DNA of 64,000 nt, from assembly GCF_000685015.1 (NCBI RefSeq), contig NZ_BAYA01000013.1, positions 1-64,000 on the forward strand. Direction: 5' to 3'. This stretch comes from Paraburkholderia bannensis NBRC 103871. Lineage in GTDB: Bacteria; Pseudomonadota; Gammaproteobacteria; Burkholderiales; Burkholderiaceae. Position 1 is the stretch's first letter; each line of letters opens with the position of its first letter. Under the pieces are notes generated by a model. That model did not search any database. It was not told where the DNA came from and saw nothing but the letters and a program-made list of their open reading frames with translations. Positions 15,302-23,607 of this stretch are shown here, in pieces. Both the position numbers and the translations under genes were made by a program.

Positions 15302-15858
15302 TCTTCAAATCCTCGCGTTTGTCTGATGCTCACGACAGATCTGCAATGCAATATGGATATTCGGTTGCGTATGCAGATGAAATATCCAATTCGATCTGAC
15401 GTGCAGCGCGCCGATTCTAACTTCAATCGTAAATAATCATACAAAAAGTGCCCCGCTGCCGTCCTTGTTTAACGCCAACAACACTCTATGTCCTTCCAGC
15501 AGCGGCCGAGGATGTGTAAAAACGCGAAGTCCCTCGGTTTTGGGGTGTCGCTTTACCCCTCCCGAGTCGTCAGCAAGCCAGCGGAGCGCGATCTGAGCGG
15601 TCAGCTTCCCGGCTGCGGTCGCCTTCTGGCGTTTTTACACGGCCTCGGCCAAGAGCAGATTAAATTCGGCGGAACTTGGTTGACTCCTTGATTTTCTGAG
15701 AACGGTCATTCTGCACCAACGGTCGGCATGGGGATCGGTGGTCACACGCGCGATCGTTATTGCGGAATTGCGGGCAATTAGGCGGTCCACTGCGCAACGT
15801 GACGCACGGGGCTCGGGTCGCCGTCGCGAGAGCTGCGCTATCAATCAGCTCGCCCGAA
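15302..15858. other. Intergenic region with a MITE-like element
   Basis: About 560 bases without a supported gene. The 15504-15650 part is an inverted-repeat element. Short frames on both strands lack domains. The Tlde1 promoter should be near 15302-15450, where sequence is AT-richer, but no firm -35/-10 pair was assigned. Confidence 0.5.
15504..15650. mobile_element. 147-bp MITE-like element with terminal inverted repeats
   Basis: Left end GGCCGAGGATGTGTAAAAAC; right end, other strand, GGCCGAGGCCGTGTAAAAAC; 20 of the first 22 positions agree. No transposase frame lies inside. The end pattern GGCCGA..nTGT..AAAAAC resembles the element at 4529-4694 but the interiors differ, so two related non-autonomous families may be present. 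No clear target-site duplication. Confidence 0.65.
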
Positions 15859-17349
15859 TCACGGAGCGCTCCAACTGAACGTTTGTGGCCTGGCCTTGCG
15901 CGAGGCTTCATCCGGCGGGCTGATCATCATGATTGTCACGTGCTCTGGGTCGCGAAAATTGACGAGTGCATTCGTCTTGCCATCGCCGTAGCCCATCATG
16001 GTCGCAAGCGCAATTTGCACAAAAGTTGAACTAATGCCGGTGTCTGCGCCGATGCGGCGTTGCATGTCAAAACCATCTGCCGCATCGTCCAGATCGATCT
16101 TCTGCTTGTTGTCGTGCAGCGATTGCAGGAGCAACGTGCGGTTCGCCGTCGACGCGCCCGTGTCGTAGAACATGCGCTCCGGCTGTGTGCCTGATGGAAA
16201 CGTGGTCAATGCCTGCTGCCAGACTCTGCGCAGTGACTCGATCCTGTCAGCCTGCTTCGCGGGCCCGCTACGACCTTGCGAAAGATCCACCGTTATTGGG
16301 CGGTGCAGATATGCAAGCACCGGCCACTGGTCGTATTCTTTTAGCTGCCAGGTTGTCCATGGCACCGGCACCCACGGGTTGGGCTTGAATCCCTTCGGGA
16401 AAGTGAGGGTTTCGGTCCTGTAAAACTCAGGCAGCTTTGACTGCCAGTACTCGACGCCAGGATCATCTACATCAGACGCAGGCTTCGGGTAAGCTCGCTG
16501 CTCCTTCCAATAGAAGTTCGACAGCTTGACAACATCATATTGGGTTTTGGTCTTGTCGATGATGCCCCGGGTCTTTGTCGTATACGGTCGGATGGTTCGG
16601 TCGACACGATCCGTGCGCGTGACCATCAACGCGACAATCGCGTCGGGGCGTGTTGGTACAAAGTTTCCGTTCTCGTTGTTTCCCGGAACCTGACCACCGG
16701 GCATACTGGTAAAGGCGCGTGTATTCGCCCCGTCCTGAACAAGGACGAAGATAGCAGGAAGGTCAGGGTGCTCATCGAAAAACTGAAACAGTTTTCCGAC
16801 GACTTCTGAGCCATCCGAAGTGTTCAGATCGCTCAGGCGGATGTAAAAGCTATTGCCCACGCCTGAGCCGTTATCGGCGTCTCCAAGAAATCCGTCGAGA
16901 TGTTCAGCATCCTTGTTAGACACATCCATCGGCGGCCCCACGATTACCGTTGGAATAGGCCAGTAATCAACCCAGTCGAGAACGGTATAACTCACCACGT
17001 TGTTTGACCGTCTGCCAAATTGAAGCATGCGGGTCATGACGGACCACTCGTAATCTTTGGGGTCGGTCAACAGCATGGCGCCCTTCGGCCCGACCTCGTC
17101 AAGCCGCATCAGCAAAGCGCGCTGGCGGAATCGATCCACTACCACACCGACCCGTTGTATCTCCAGCGTGAACTGCGGGTCGCCCGCAGAAGAGATAGTC
17201 GTGCTCAATGCCGACGGGCTCGCCGTAAGTGCGTTATCAGGATCATCGCTCGCGGACGCACTGACCGGACGGCCGGATCCGCAGGAAGTTATTGCGCCAA
17301 CGGCAGCAATGAGAAGCGGAGCGTAACGAAAGAGCAAACGTCGCGGCAT
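15859..17349 (-). CDS. Tla3-like (DUF2875) type VI lipase adapter lipoprotein
   Basis: 496 residues from the ATG at 17349. The N-terminus is a lipoprotein signal (FRYAPLLIAAVGAITSC) with Cys after Thr-Ser. The body has FTLEIQRVGVVVDRFRQ, YTVLDWVDYWPIPTVIVGPP, FFDEHPDLPAIFVLVQDG, PFTDTIVALMVTR-like DAIVALMVTRTDRVDRTIRP and a C-terminal LVNFRDPEHVTIMMISPPD, the DUF2875 arrangement. In Pseudomonas aeruginosa the DUF2875 protein Tla3 helps load the lipase effector Tle3 onto VgrG. No Tle3 lipase or Tli3 gene is adjacent here, so it is an orphan or serves a distant effector. The start is not critical to the call. Confidence 0.7.
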   Translation of the reverse strand: MPRRLLFRYAPLLIAAVGAITSCGSGRPVSASASDDPDNALTASPSALSTTISSAGDPQFTLEIQRVGVVVDRFRQRALLMRLDEVGPKGAMLLTDPKDYEWSVMTRMLQFGRRSNNVVSYTVLDWVDYWPIPTVIVGPPMDVSNKDAEHLDGFLGDADNGSGVGNSFYIRLSDLNTSDGSEVVGKLFQFFDEHPDLPAIFVLVQDGANTRAFTSMPGGQVPGNNENGNFVPTRPDAIVALMVTRTDRVDRTIRPYTTKTRGIIDKTKTQYDVVKLSNFYWKEQRAYPKPASDVDDPGVEYWQSKLPEFYRTETLTFPKGFKPNPWVPVPWTTWQLKEYDQWPVLAYLHRPITVDLSQGRSGPAKQADRIESLRRVWQQALTTFPSGTQPERMFYDTGASTANRTLLLQSLHDNKQKIDLDDAADGFDMQRRIGADTGISSTFVQIALATMMGYGDGKTNALVNFRDPEHVTIMMISPPDEASRKARPQTFSWSAP

Positions 17350-17518
17350 AGACAAGGCATCCGTTGAATACAGTCCCCGAAAAATAGCATTCTATGGATA
17401 GTCGCCCATCGCTGCTTGCGCGCTCATTAATGCAATACGCATGCGTCGTTAGTTGGCCGGGACGGGCAGCCAACTGGAATACGTTCATTGACGACAATTT
17501 TGAATTCTAAGTACGCTA

Positions 17519-18049
17519 ATGGAACGTTTCCCCATCGCCCAGAGCCCGGATATGTTGCCGACCGTTGATGAATTGCTGGCACTCGACTGGCTGACTTTGC
17601 GTACTCACACGGAGCAGGCTGGCGATACATTCGACTTTGACGAGCGTCGGGTAAAGTTACAAAATGCCTTAGCGGTCAACGAAGTATGCACTGTGAGACG
17701 GGAAAGCAAGCTCGTAGCCTATGCGTTGCTTCGACCAGAAGCAGGGGCGTGCTGGTTCGTTAGCGCATTTGGCATCCATCCTTCGTCCCGGACGTACACC
17801 GTCATAAGTGAGTTACTCGCTAAAATCGCGATTCTTTCGCACGATCGCGGGATTGACGGGTTCAGAAGCCACGTCTATAAGACCAACCGTTTGTCTATCG
17901 CCTTCCATCGAAAACTTGGATTCCACGTAACACGCGAGAACGAAAAGGGTTTCGAGTTCTTCGTTACAGTGCATGAATTGACCTTGAGGCCCGCCGCTCG
18001 ACGTGCCGTTACCGAGATTTCCCGCTTTCAGCCCGGGTCACCTGAGTAA
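17519..18049 (+). CDS. GNAT-family N-acetyltransferase
   Basis: 176 residues. The C-terminal half has the GNAT core: VAYALLRPEAGACWFVSAF (strand beta4), an acetyl-CoA-binding loop region and helix (ISELLAKIAILSHDRGID), then NRLSIAFHRKLGFHVTREN, the typical Asn-x3-FxxKxGF motif. The acceptor is unknown. It is on the plus strand at the right end of the low-GC island, with no clear operon partner. GNATs are sometimes toxins, as in toxin-antitoxin pairs, but no DNA-binding partner is adjacent, so a stand-alone enzyme is more likely. Confidence 0.75.
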   Translation: MERFPIAQSPDMLPTVDELLALDWLTLRTHTEQAGDTFDFDERRVKLQNALAVNEVCTVRRESKLVAYALLRPEAGACWFVSAFGIHPSSRTYTVISELLAKIAILSHDRGIDGFRSHVYKTNRLSIAFHRKLGFHVTRENEKGFEFFVTVHELTLRPAARRAVTEISRFQPGSPE

Positions 18050-18388
18050 GACCAACAGCCAATCGCAACGTAGTGAAGATCGTCCCGGTACCCCGTCCCC
18101 AAGACGGTTACGAGCTCATCCACATCGTGAATTCCGCGGCGCGGTTTGATGACTTCGAGCATTAAAAGCTCGGGCGAGCATTGAAGCCGCTCGCAGCGGT
18201 GGGAAATTGTGTCGGGTGACCGTATTGCATCCCGAATCGGCTATTAAGGTGCCACGGAATTCTGCAGCCGCTCTGGGTCAAATACACCTAACACCTCCCC
18301 CACACCCCCCTCTCATTGCAACCCACTCATGTTCCACAGCCATATCGCTAACATTCATTAGCGATACAGCTGCGTTTTTCGACAAACC
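18050..18388. other. Intergenic boundary region between island and core-like chromosome
   Basis: About 340 bases between convergent genes. No gene or clear terminator with a T-run was found. The sequence composition shifts from the lower-GC T6SS island on the left to the very high-GC style on the right. No tRNA or att-type direct repeat was visible. Confidence 0.5.
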
Positions 18389-19798
18389 TCAATTCCCCGC
18401 CCGAGCCTCCGCAACCTGCACGCCCTGCACTGCCACCACCGGCTGCGGCATCAGCGCTTCCTGCGGCAGCGCCCATTCGAGCCAGCGCGCGCGATGCGCG
18501 ACCACCAGACCGAACGCGACCGCCGCGAGCCCGCCAAAAGTCGCAAATCCCATCTGATAGCTCCCCGTACTTTCCTTAGCAATCCCCATAATCACCGGCA
18601 GATAAAACCCACCGATACCGCCAGCCGCACCCACAATGCCCGACATCAGGCCCGTGCGGCCCTGCCAGCGGCGCGGCACGAGCTGGAACGTCGCGCCATT
18701 GCCCAACCCGAAGCACACATAAGTCAGCGCCAGGAGCGCCATACCCGCAGCAAACGGCGGCATCCACGCAGCAAACGCGAAGTCGCACAGCGAGATTGCC
18801 GCGAGCAGCAGCACGAGCGCACGCACGCCCGAAATCCGGTCGGCAATCAGCCCGCCGACCGGGCGCACCATCGCCCCCGTGAGCGCGAGCAGCGACATGA
18901 TCACGCCCGCTTCGAGCTTGGGCACCTGGTAGAGCGACACAAGCAGCGTCGTCACATACGACGACATGCCGACAAAGCCGCCGAAGGTAATGCTGTACAC
19001 AAGCATCACGACCCACGTATCGCCTTCCGCGAGCACGCCGCGATAGTGGCGCGGCAGCACCGCAATCGCCAGCAGCGCGCCCATCACCGGCAGCAGCAGC
19101 ACGCCGGTCTTGCCCGCGCCGAACACGCCTTCGTGCACGGCCAGCACAAGTGCAAGCAGTCCGGCCAGCGTGATGAAAAATGCGCGCAGTGCCTTCGGTG
19201 CGCTACCCGACTTCTGACCGAGATCGCGCGCCCAGAAACACACCGCCAGCGCCGCAATGCCGAGCAGCGGCAGCGCAGCGCCCGTCGCATGCGCCCAGCC
19301 GATATTGTTCGCCAGCCCCGGAAACAGGAATCCGTCGAGCACCGCGCCGATATTGCCCGCCGCGGCGAGACCCAGCACCAGGCCCTGCACCTTCGGCGGA
19401 TAGTTGCTGCCTGCCATCGGCAGCGCCACGGCGAAGCTCGCGCCGCCCACGCCCAGCAGCACGCCCAGCACCAGCAGCAGCGTGTACGACGGCGCGCCCG
19501 GCATCACCAGCAGCACGACAGCGGGAATCGCCGAGAGCGTAATACCCATCAACGCGACCTTGCGGCCGTCGCAGGCCTGGTAGAGATTGCCAAGCGTCAC
19601 GCGCAGAATGGCCGCGCCCAGCACCGGCACGGCCACCAGCAGGCCGAGTTCGGCCGGCGACATGTGGATGTCCTTCTGGATGAACGGCGCGAGCGGGCCG
19701 AACATCACCCAGACCGTGAAGCCGGTGTCGAAATACAGGAAACACGCCAGCAGCGCGCGCCAGTTGCCGCTCTTCAGCGAACTCAAAAGGTCTTTCAC
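18389..19798 (-). CDS. Nitrate/nitrite transporter, NarK/NasA type (MFS, NNP family)
   Basis: 469 residues from the GTG at 19798, chosen because GGGGAG lies just upstream. It has 12 predicted membrane segments. Family marks are FGPLAPFIQKDIHMSPAELG near the N-terminus, PMAGSNYPPKVQGLVLGLA and the NNP signature GNGATFQLVPRRW in the second half, with the conserved Arg residues in helices 2 and 8 regions. It moves nitrate and/or nitrite across the inner membrane. The leader upstream has features of NasT-type antitermination, used for nitrate assimilation, which favours an assimilatory role. No nitrate reductase gene follows in the window. Confidence 0.85.
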   Translation of the reverse strand: MKDLLSSLKSGNWRALLACFLYFDTGFTVWVMFGPLAPFIQKDIHMSPAELGLLVAVPVLGAAILRVTLGNLYQACDGRKVALMGITLSAIPAVVLLVMPGAPSYTLLLVLGVLLGVGGASFAVALPMAGSNYPPKVQGLVLGLAAAGNIGAVLDGFLFPGLANNIGWAHATGAALPLLGIAALAVCFWARDLGQKSGSAPKALRAFFITLAGLLALVLAVHEGVFGAGKTGVLLLPVMGALLAIAVLPRHYRGVLAEGDTWVVMLVYSITFGGFVGMSSYVTTLLVSLYQVPKLEAGVIMSLLALTGAMVRPVGGLIADRISGVRALVLLLAAISLCDFAFAAWMPPFAAGMALLALTYVCFGLGNGATFQLVPRRWQGRTGLMSGIVGAAGGIGGFYLPVIMGIAKESTGSYQMGFATFGGLAAVAFGLVVAHRARWLEWALPQEALMPQPVVAVQGVQVAEARAGN

Positions 19799-19964
19799 GA
19801 GGCACTCCCCAGGTAATGGACTCGATGGACTTGGGTACGCGACATGACTCGCGCACCTCGTCCGCATCCCGTCCGTTTAACTTCGCACTCCGATTTATTC
19901 AGCGAACCTTCATTCGAACCAGACTCTCGTGCCCTTTTGCATGAGCCATAAACCGCGCCGCAAA

Positions 19965-20032
19965 CAAAAAAGCGTCCCGAAGCGCATCCGCATGGAACCT
20001 GTTCGCTCCATGGGAAACCCGCTTCGGGACGC
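19965..20032 (-). terminator. Intrinsic terminator of the nitrate-transporter leader (attenuator)
   Basis: On the minus strand a 13-bp perfect stem (GCGTCCCGAAGCG at 19972-19984 with its complement at 20020-20032) is followed by TTTTTT at 19971-19965. It lies about 167 bases before the transporter start, so unless it is disrupted it would stop transcription before the gene. Its 5' arm overlaps the 3' arm of the hairpin at 20025-20042, so the two structures exclude each other. Confidence 0.75.
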
Positions 20033-20093
20033 CGTTGCCCCGCGCTGCCTGGTTCGATCGCCCCGCTTGCTGCGCGACGACTTCAATTCGTCG
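20025..20093 (-). promoter_or_regulatory. NasT/ANTAR-type two-hairpin antitermination target
   Basis: Two hairpins in the leader RNA: CGACGA-AUUGAAG-UCGUCG (20093-20075) and CGGGGC-AACGGC-GUCCCG (20042-20025). Both loops have A in position 1 and G in position 4, the mark of ANTAR-protein RNA targets. The second hairpin shares bases with the terminator stem that follows. The expected mechanism, known for NasT in nitrate assimilation, is that NasT bound to both hairpins prevents terminator formation. The first loop is seven rather than six bases, a small deviation. Confidence 0.7.
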
Positions 20094-20121
20094 AGACCGT
20101 CATTGGCCTCGCTGCTGTTTA

Positions 20122-20137
20122 AGCAATACGTATGCCA
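20122..20137 (-). promoter_or_regulatory. Sigma54 (RpoN) promoter of the nitrate transporter
   Basis: TGGCATACGTATTGCT on the minus strand matches the TGGCAC-N5-TTGCW consensus with the exact -24/-12 spacing. It sits about 30 bases before the first leader hairpin, so the leader would be at the 5' end of the transcript. Fits nitrogen (NtrC) control. Confidence 0.72.
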
Positions 20138-20226
20138 ATCGTTGTGCGCAGAGCGCCAAGCACGCCGCAGCCCTTTAAATACAGGGCTTGCGCACGCGGC
20201 CCCGTTTTTATCGCGTGGGGTGCCGC

Positions 20227-20260
20227 CAAAAAGAAAGGGCGCATGCCCGTGCATGCGCCC
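20227..20260 (-). terminator. Intrinsic terminator of the porin gene
   Basis: Minus-strand stem GGGCGCATGC-ACG-GGCATGCGCCC type hairpin (20260-20237) followed by TTTCTTTTT (20236-20228). It lies about 80 bases past the porin stop. Confidence 0.8.
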
Positions 20261-20339
20261 CACCATTCATGTGCGACTCGTGTCAGCGTCTGGTGCACCG
20301 CAACGCCGCGCGCACCAGACGTGGTCACTCAAAGCGCGC

Positions 20340-21482
20340 TCAGAAGCGGTGACGCAAGCCCACGCCCACCACCGTCTGCTGGTCGCCGGAAGCGGCCGAC
20401 TGTCCGCTGACATCGGCGGTCAGGCCCGATCCATCGGCGGAAATATGCTGCCAGCTGACCTGCGTGTAGACGTCCGTGCGCTTCGACAGGAAGTAATCGG
20501 CCTGCACCGATACTTCGTGCCAGCGCGGGTGATGCTCGCCGCTCGCGGTCGACAGCGCGCCCTGGGTGTAGGTGTATTCGCCCAGCACGCTGAACGACGG
20601 CGTGAAGTGATACGAGGCGTTCAGTTCGTAGTTCGAGAAGCTCGCGCCCTGGCCGTTCTGCGTGAGGCCCAGGCTGTTCGCGCCGTTGATCGTGTCGAGG
20701 CCGCCCAGCTGCGTGCGCGTCCACACGGCGCCAAAGCGCGCGTTGCCCGCCAGCCAGTTCACGCCCGCGCCATAGGTGCGCTGCTGCGAGGCGATGAAGG
20801 TGCGCTCGGTGAGCGTGATCGCACCGCTGGTATTGGTGGCGCTGCCGCCGTTGTTCGCCTGGAGGTAGCCCGCCGCGAAAATCAGCGGCCCGGTTTCGTA
20901 CGACGCGCCCATGCTGTACACGCGGTTATCGTCGAAACCACCCGCTTCGTTCGAGAACGCGTACAGCGCGCCGAACTTCAGGCCCGCGTAGTTCGTGCTC
21001 GCGTACTTGACCGCGTTGTTCACGCGGAACGAGTTGTTGAGGTTGTCGTTGTCGTACGGGTGCGCGCTCAGGTTGTTGCCGCCCGGATGGCGGCCCGTGA
21101 AGCTCAGCGGCGCGAGGTAGTCGACCACCGAGTCATACTGGCGACCGAGCGTGAGCGTGCCGTAGTCCTTGTTCGTCAGCCCGACCCACGACTGGAAGCC
21201 GAACAGGCGGCCGCCCTGGCGCATCGTGCCATTCATCACCGAAAAGCCGTTTTCGAGCTGGAAGATCGCGGCGGTGCCGCCGCCCAGGTCTTCGCGCCCG
21301 ATGATGCCCCAGTGGCTGCCCGTCACATTGCCGCTGCCGGCCTGGTACGATTTCGCGCCACCGGCGTTGCTATTAAAGGAAAGGCCTGCGTCGATAAGGC
21401 CATACAGCGTCACGCTGTTTTGCGCATGCGCCCCGCACGCCCATGCGGCCGCGCACGCGGCGACCAGGAAAGTCTTCTTCAT
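20340..21482 (-). CDS. General (OmpC/Gram-negative type 4) trimeric porin
   Basis: 380 residues. Signal peptide KKTFLVAACAAAWACGAHA, then the beta-barrel start QNSVTLYGLIDAGLSFNS, the SHWGIIGREDLGGGTAAIFQLENGF block, LTLGRQYDSVVDYLAP, and the C-terminal barrel strand ending GVGLRHRF with Phe last, needed for Bam-dependent insertion. Together these are typical of Burkholderia/Paraburkholderia porins forming 16-strand trimers. The start at 21482 is set by the signal peptide. A strong terminator follows at 20227-20260. The downstream neighbour is the leader of the nitrate transporter on the same strand, probably a separate unit. Confidence 0.9.
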   Translation of the reverse strand: MKKTFLVAACAAAWACGAHAQNSVTLYGLIDAGLSFNSNAGGAKSYQAGSGNVTGSHWGIIGREDLGGGTAAIFQLENGFSVMNGTMRQGGRLFGFQSWVGLTNKDYGTLTLGRQYDSVVDYLAPLSFTGRHPGGNNLSAHPYDNDNLNNSFRVNNAVKYASTNYAGLKFGALYAFSNEAGGFDDNRVYSMGASYETGPLIFAAGYLQANNGGSATNTSGAITLTERTFIASQQRTYGAGVNWLAGNARFGAVWTRTQLGGLDTINGANSLGLTQNGQGASFSNYELNASYHFTPSFSVLGEYTYTQGALSTASGEHHPRWHEVSVQADYFLSKRTDVYTQVSWQHISADGSGLTADVSGQSAASGDQQTVVGVGLRHRF

Positions 21483-21628
21483 GGTTCCCTGCTTGATTCG
21501 TTTCGTTTCGAGTTGTTTTGGCGTCACGCGGACGAGCGCGGTCGCACGGCGCCGCGCGCGAGGCGCGACGTCGTGTTCCCGGCGCAAGGCCGGAGCGTGA
21601 CGAAGTGAACGGGCGTGGCTGGGACGCG

Positions 21629-22480
21629 CTACTGGCGGCTGGCTGGGCCCTTCCGATCGGCGAGACCGTCGATCAGAACCTGATGGAGGCCGCGCGAGCA
21701 TGGCTCGATGCGCGCGCGCACTCCGAATACTTCGGCAAGACTGGCGGGCGTCACGACTTCGGCGGGGATGCCGAAGTGCGCAATGCGCCCGTCGTGCAGC
21801 AGCATCGCGCGATCGCAGGCGCGCAGTGCCGCATTGATGTCGTGCAGCACGACGACGGTGGCGATGCCGCGCTCGCGCGTGACCTCGCGCAGCACCGCCA
21901 TCACCTGGTACTGGTGATTGAGGTCGAGCGCCGAGAGCGGTTCGTCGAGCAGCAGGATCTGCGGCTCGCGCACCAGCGCCTGGGCAATGCCCACGAGCTG
22001 CCGCTGGCCGCCCGAGAGTTCGTCGAGCGAGCGATTCGCCAGCGCTCCGATGTCGAGGCGCTCAAGCGCGTCGTGCGCCGCCGCCAGCACCTGCGCGCTC
22101 GTGTGCGAACGCAGCGCCGGATCGCGTCCGGCGCGCGCGGCCACCAGCACCGATTCGAGCACCTGCAGACGCACGCCCGCGGGCAGCGCCTGCGGCAGAT
22201 AAACGACGCTATGCGAGCGTGCACTTGCCACACCCAGCGCGAGCGGCGCGCCGTCAAGCGTGAGCGAACCCGCGCTGGGTTTCGCCAGGCCCGCGAGCGT
22301 GCGCAGCAGCGTGGACTTGCCGCTGCCGTTGGGCCCGAGCAGCGCCGTGATTTCGCCGCGCGGCAGCGGGCCCGCGCTCAGGTCGCGCAGCACGTCGCGA
22401 CGCCCGTAGCGCACGCCCAGGCCGTGAATCGAGAGCCCGCTCATTGCGGGGTTCAGTGCATTGTTCAGCGCCGGGTTCAT
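21629..22480 (-). CDS. Iron/siderophore ABC transporter, ATP-binding protein (FecE-like)
   Basis: 283 residues. Walker A LLGPNGSGKSTLLRTL, signature LDELSGGQRQLVGIAQAL, Walker B ILLLDEPLSALDL and the switch His in VVVLHDINAAL are complete. It belongs to the FecE/FepC/BtuD class. The ATG at 22480 overlaps the permease stop as ATGA. A repeat-like N-terminal stretch (NPALNNALNPAM) precedes the domain, so the ATG at about 22444 (MSGLSIHGLG) is an alternative start. It drives uptake of an iron complex by the permease encoded upstream. Confidence 0.88.
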   Translation of the reverse strand: MNPALNNALNPAMSGLSIHGLGVRYGRRDVLRDLSAGPLPRGEITALLGPNGSGKSTLLRTLAGLAKPSAGSLTLDGAPLALGVASARSHSVVYLPQALPAGVRLQVLESVLVAARAGRDPALRSHTSAQVLAAAHDALERLDIGALANRSLDELSGGQRQLVGIAQALVREPQILLLDEPLSALDLNHQYQVMAVLREVTRERGIATVVVLHDINAALRACDRAMLLHDGRIAHFGIPAEVVTPASLAEVFGVRARIEPCSRGLHQVLIDGLADRKGPASRQ

Positions 22481-23607
22481 TGCGCGCTCCCCTGCGAGCG
22501 CACCACGATCGCCAGGAACAGCGGAATGCCCACCAGCGCCGTGACGATCCCCACCGGAATCAGCACGCCCGGCACGATCAGCTTCGACGCAATCGACGCC
22601 AGCGACAGCATCAGCGCGCCCAGCAGCAGGCTGCCCGGCAGATAGAAGCGATGGTCTTCGCCGAACAGCGTGCGCGCCAGGTGCGGCGCGATCAGCCCGA
22701 CAAAGCCGATGGTGCCGACGAACGACACCGCCAGCGCCGAGAGCACTGCCACGCGCAGCAGCGTGGTCAGGCGCAGGCGCTTGATGTCGATGCCGAAGCT
22801 CGCCGCGCGGTCTTCGCCCAGGCGCAGCGCCGTGAGCGCCCACGCGTTGCGCATCGACAGCGGCAAGGCAACGGCCAGCGCCGCCGCGAGCACGCCGATC
22901 TTCGTCCAGTCGGCGCGGGCAAGCGAGCCGAGCGTCCAGAACACGAGGCCCTGGAGCGCGTCGGCGGACGCGATGAACTGCATCAGCTCGGTCAACGCGT
23001 GAAACGAGAACACCAGCGCAATGCCCATCAGCACCACGCCCGCTGTGCTCATGCCGCGCCAGCGCGCGACGAGGTCGAGCGTGAGTGCGGACGCGAACGC
23101 GAATACGAACGCGTTGGCCGAGACCACCCACGTCTGCGCCACGCCCGGAATCGCCAGGTCGAGCACGATCGCGAGCGACGCGCCAAACGCCGCCGCCGCC
23201 GATACCCCGAGCGTGTACGGGCTTGCGAGCGGGTTGTTGAGGATGGTCTGCATCTCCGCGCCCGACAGGCCGAGCGACGCGCCCACCGCAAGCGCCATCA
23301 CCGCGTAGGGCAAGCGGATCTGCCAGACGATCACGACGTTGGCCGGATCGGCGTGCGCGCGGTCGAACAGCGTATGCAGCAGCGTCGCGAGCGGCAGGCC
23401 CGAGGGGCCCGAACTCGCGTCGACCAGCAGCGACCCGGCGATGAGCAGCGCCACCACCACGAGCAGCAGCGCGCGCCGCCGCGTGAGGCGCGCGTAGGCG
23501 CGGATCTGCGCCTGCGCCTGTGCGTGCGTGTCGGCTTGCGCATCGACCGCATCGGCCGCGTCGCCTGCGCGCCAGCCGTGCCCGGCTGGCATACGCATGT
23601 CGTTCAT
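22477..23607 (-). CDS. Iron/siderophore ABC transporter, permease (FecCD family)
   Basis: 376 residues from the ATG at 23607, with GAGG a few bases upstream and an ATGA overlap with the preceding gene. About 9-10 membrane segments. The FecCD marks are IRLPYAVMALAVGASLGLSGAEMQ, NNPLASPYTLGVSAAAAFG, GFVGLIAPHLARTLFGEDHR (the coupling region) and a final LFLAIVVRSQG. A cytoplasmic N-terminus of about 50 residues rich in Ala, Asp and His is longer than usual. Only one permease gene is present, so it probably forms a homodimer. Confidence 0.9.
   Translation of the reverse strand: MNDMRMPAGHGWRAGDAADAVDAQADTHAQAQAQIRAYARLTRRRALLLVVVALLIAGSLLVDASSGPSGLPLATLLHTLFDRAHADPANVVIVWQIRLPYAVMALAVGASLGLSGAEMQTILNNPLASPYTLGVSAAAAFGASLAIVLDLAIPGVAQTWVVSANAFVFAFASALTLDLVARWRGMSTAGVVLMGIALVFSFHALTELMQFIASADALQGLVFWTLGSLARADWTKIGVLAAALAVALPLSMRNAWALTALRLGEDRAASFGIDIKRLRLTTLLRVAVLSALAVSFVGTIGFVGLIAPHLARTLFGEDHRFYLPGSLLLGALMLSLASIASKLIVPGVLIPVGIVTALVGIPLFLAIVVRSQGSAQ

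Noticed and set aside
18050-18388. Site-specific integration (att) site at the right border of the island
   Set aside because: No tRNA end, integrase or matching direct repeat is visible in the window.
18494-19816. Long plus-strand open frame opposite the nitrate transporter
   Set aside because: His/Arg/Gln-rich composition typical of antisense frames in GC-rich genes; the minus strand has a clear MFS protein.
19799-20339. Small RNA gene between porin and nitrate transporter
   Set aside because: The sigma54 site, hairpins and terminator are better explained as one attenuated leader of the transporter, although the terminated leader would indeed be a short RNA.
19929-21608. Plus-strand open frame of about 560 codons opposite the porin and its leader
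   Set aside because: Arg/Ala-rich with no domain, and it crosses the terminators and the porin gene.
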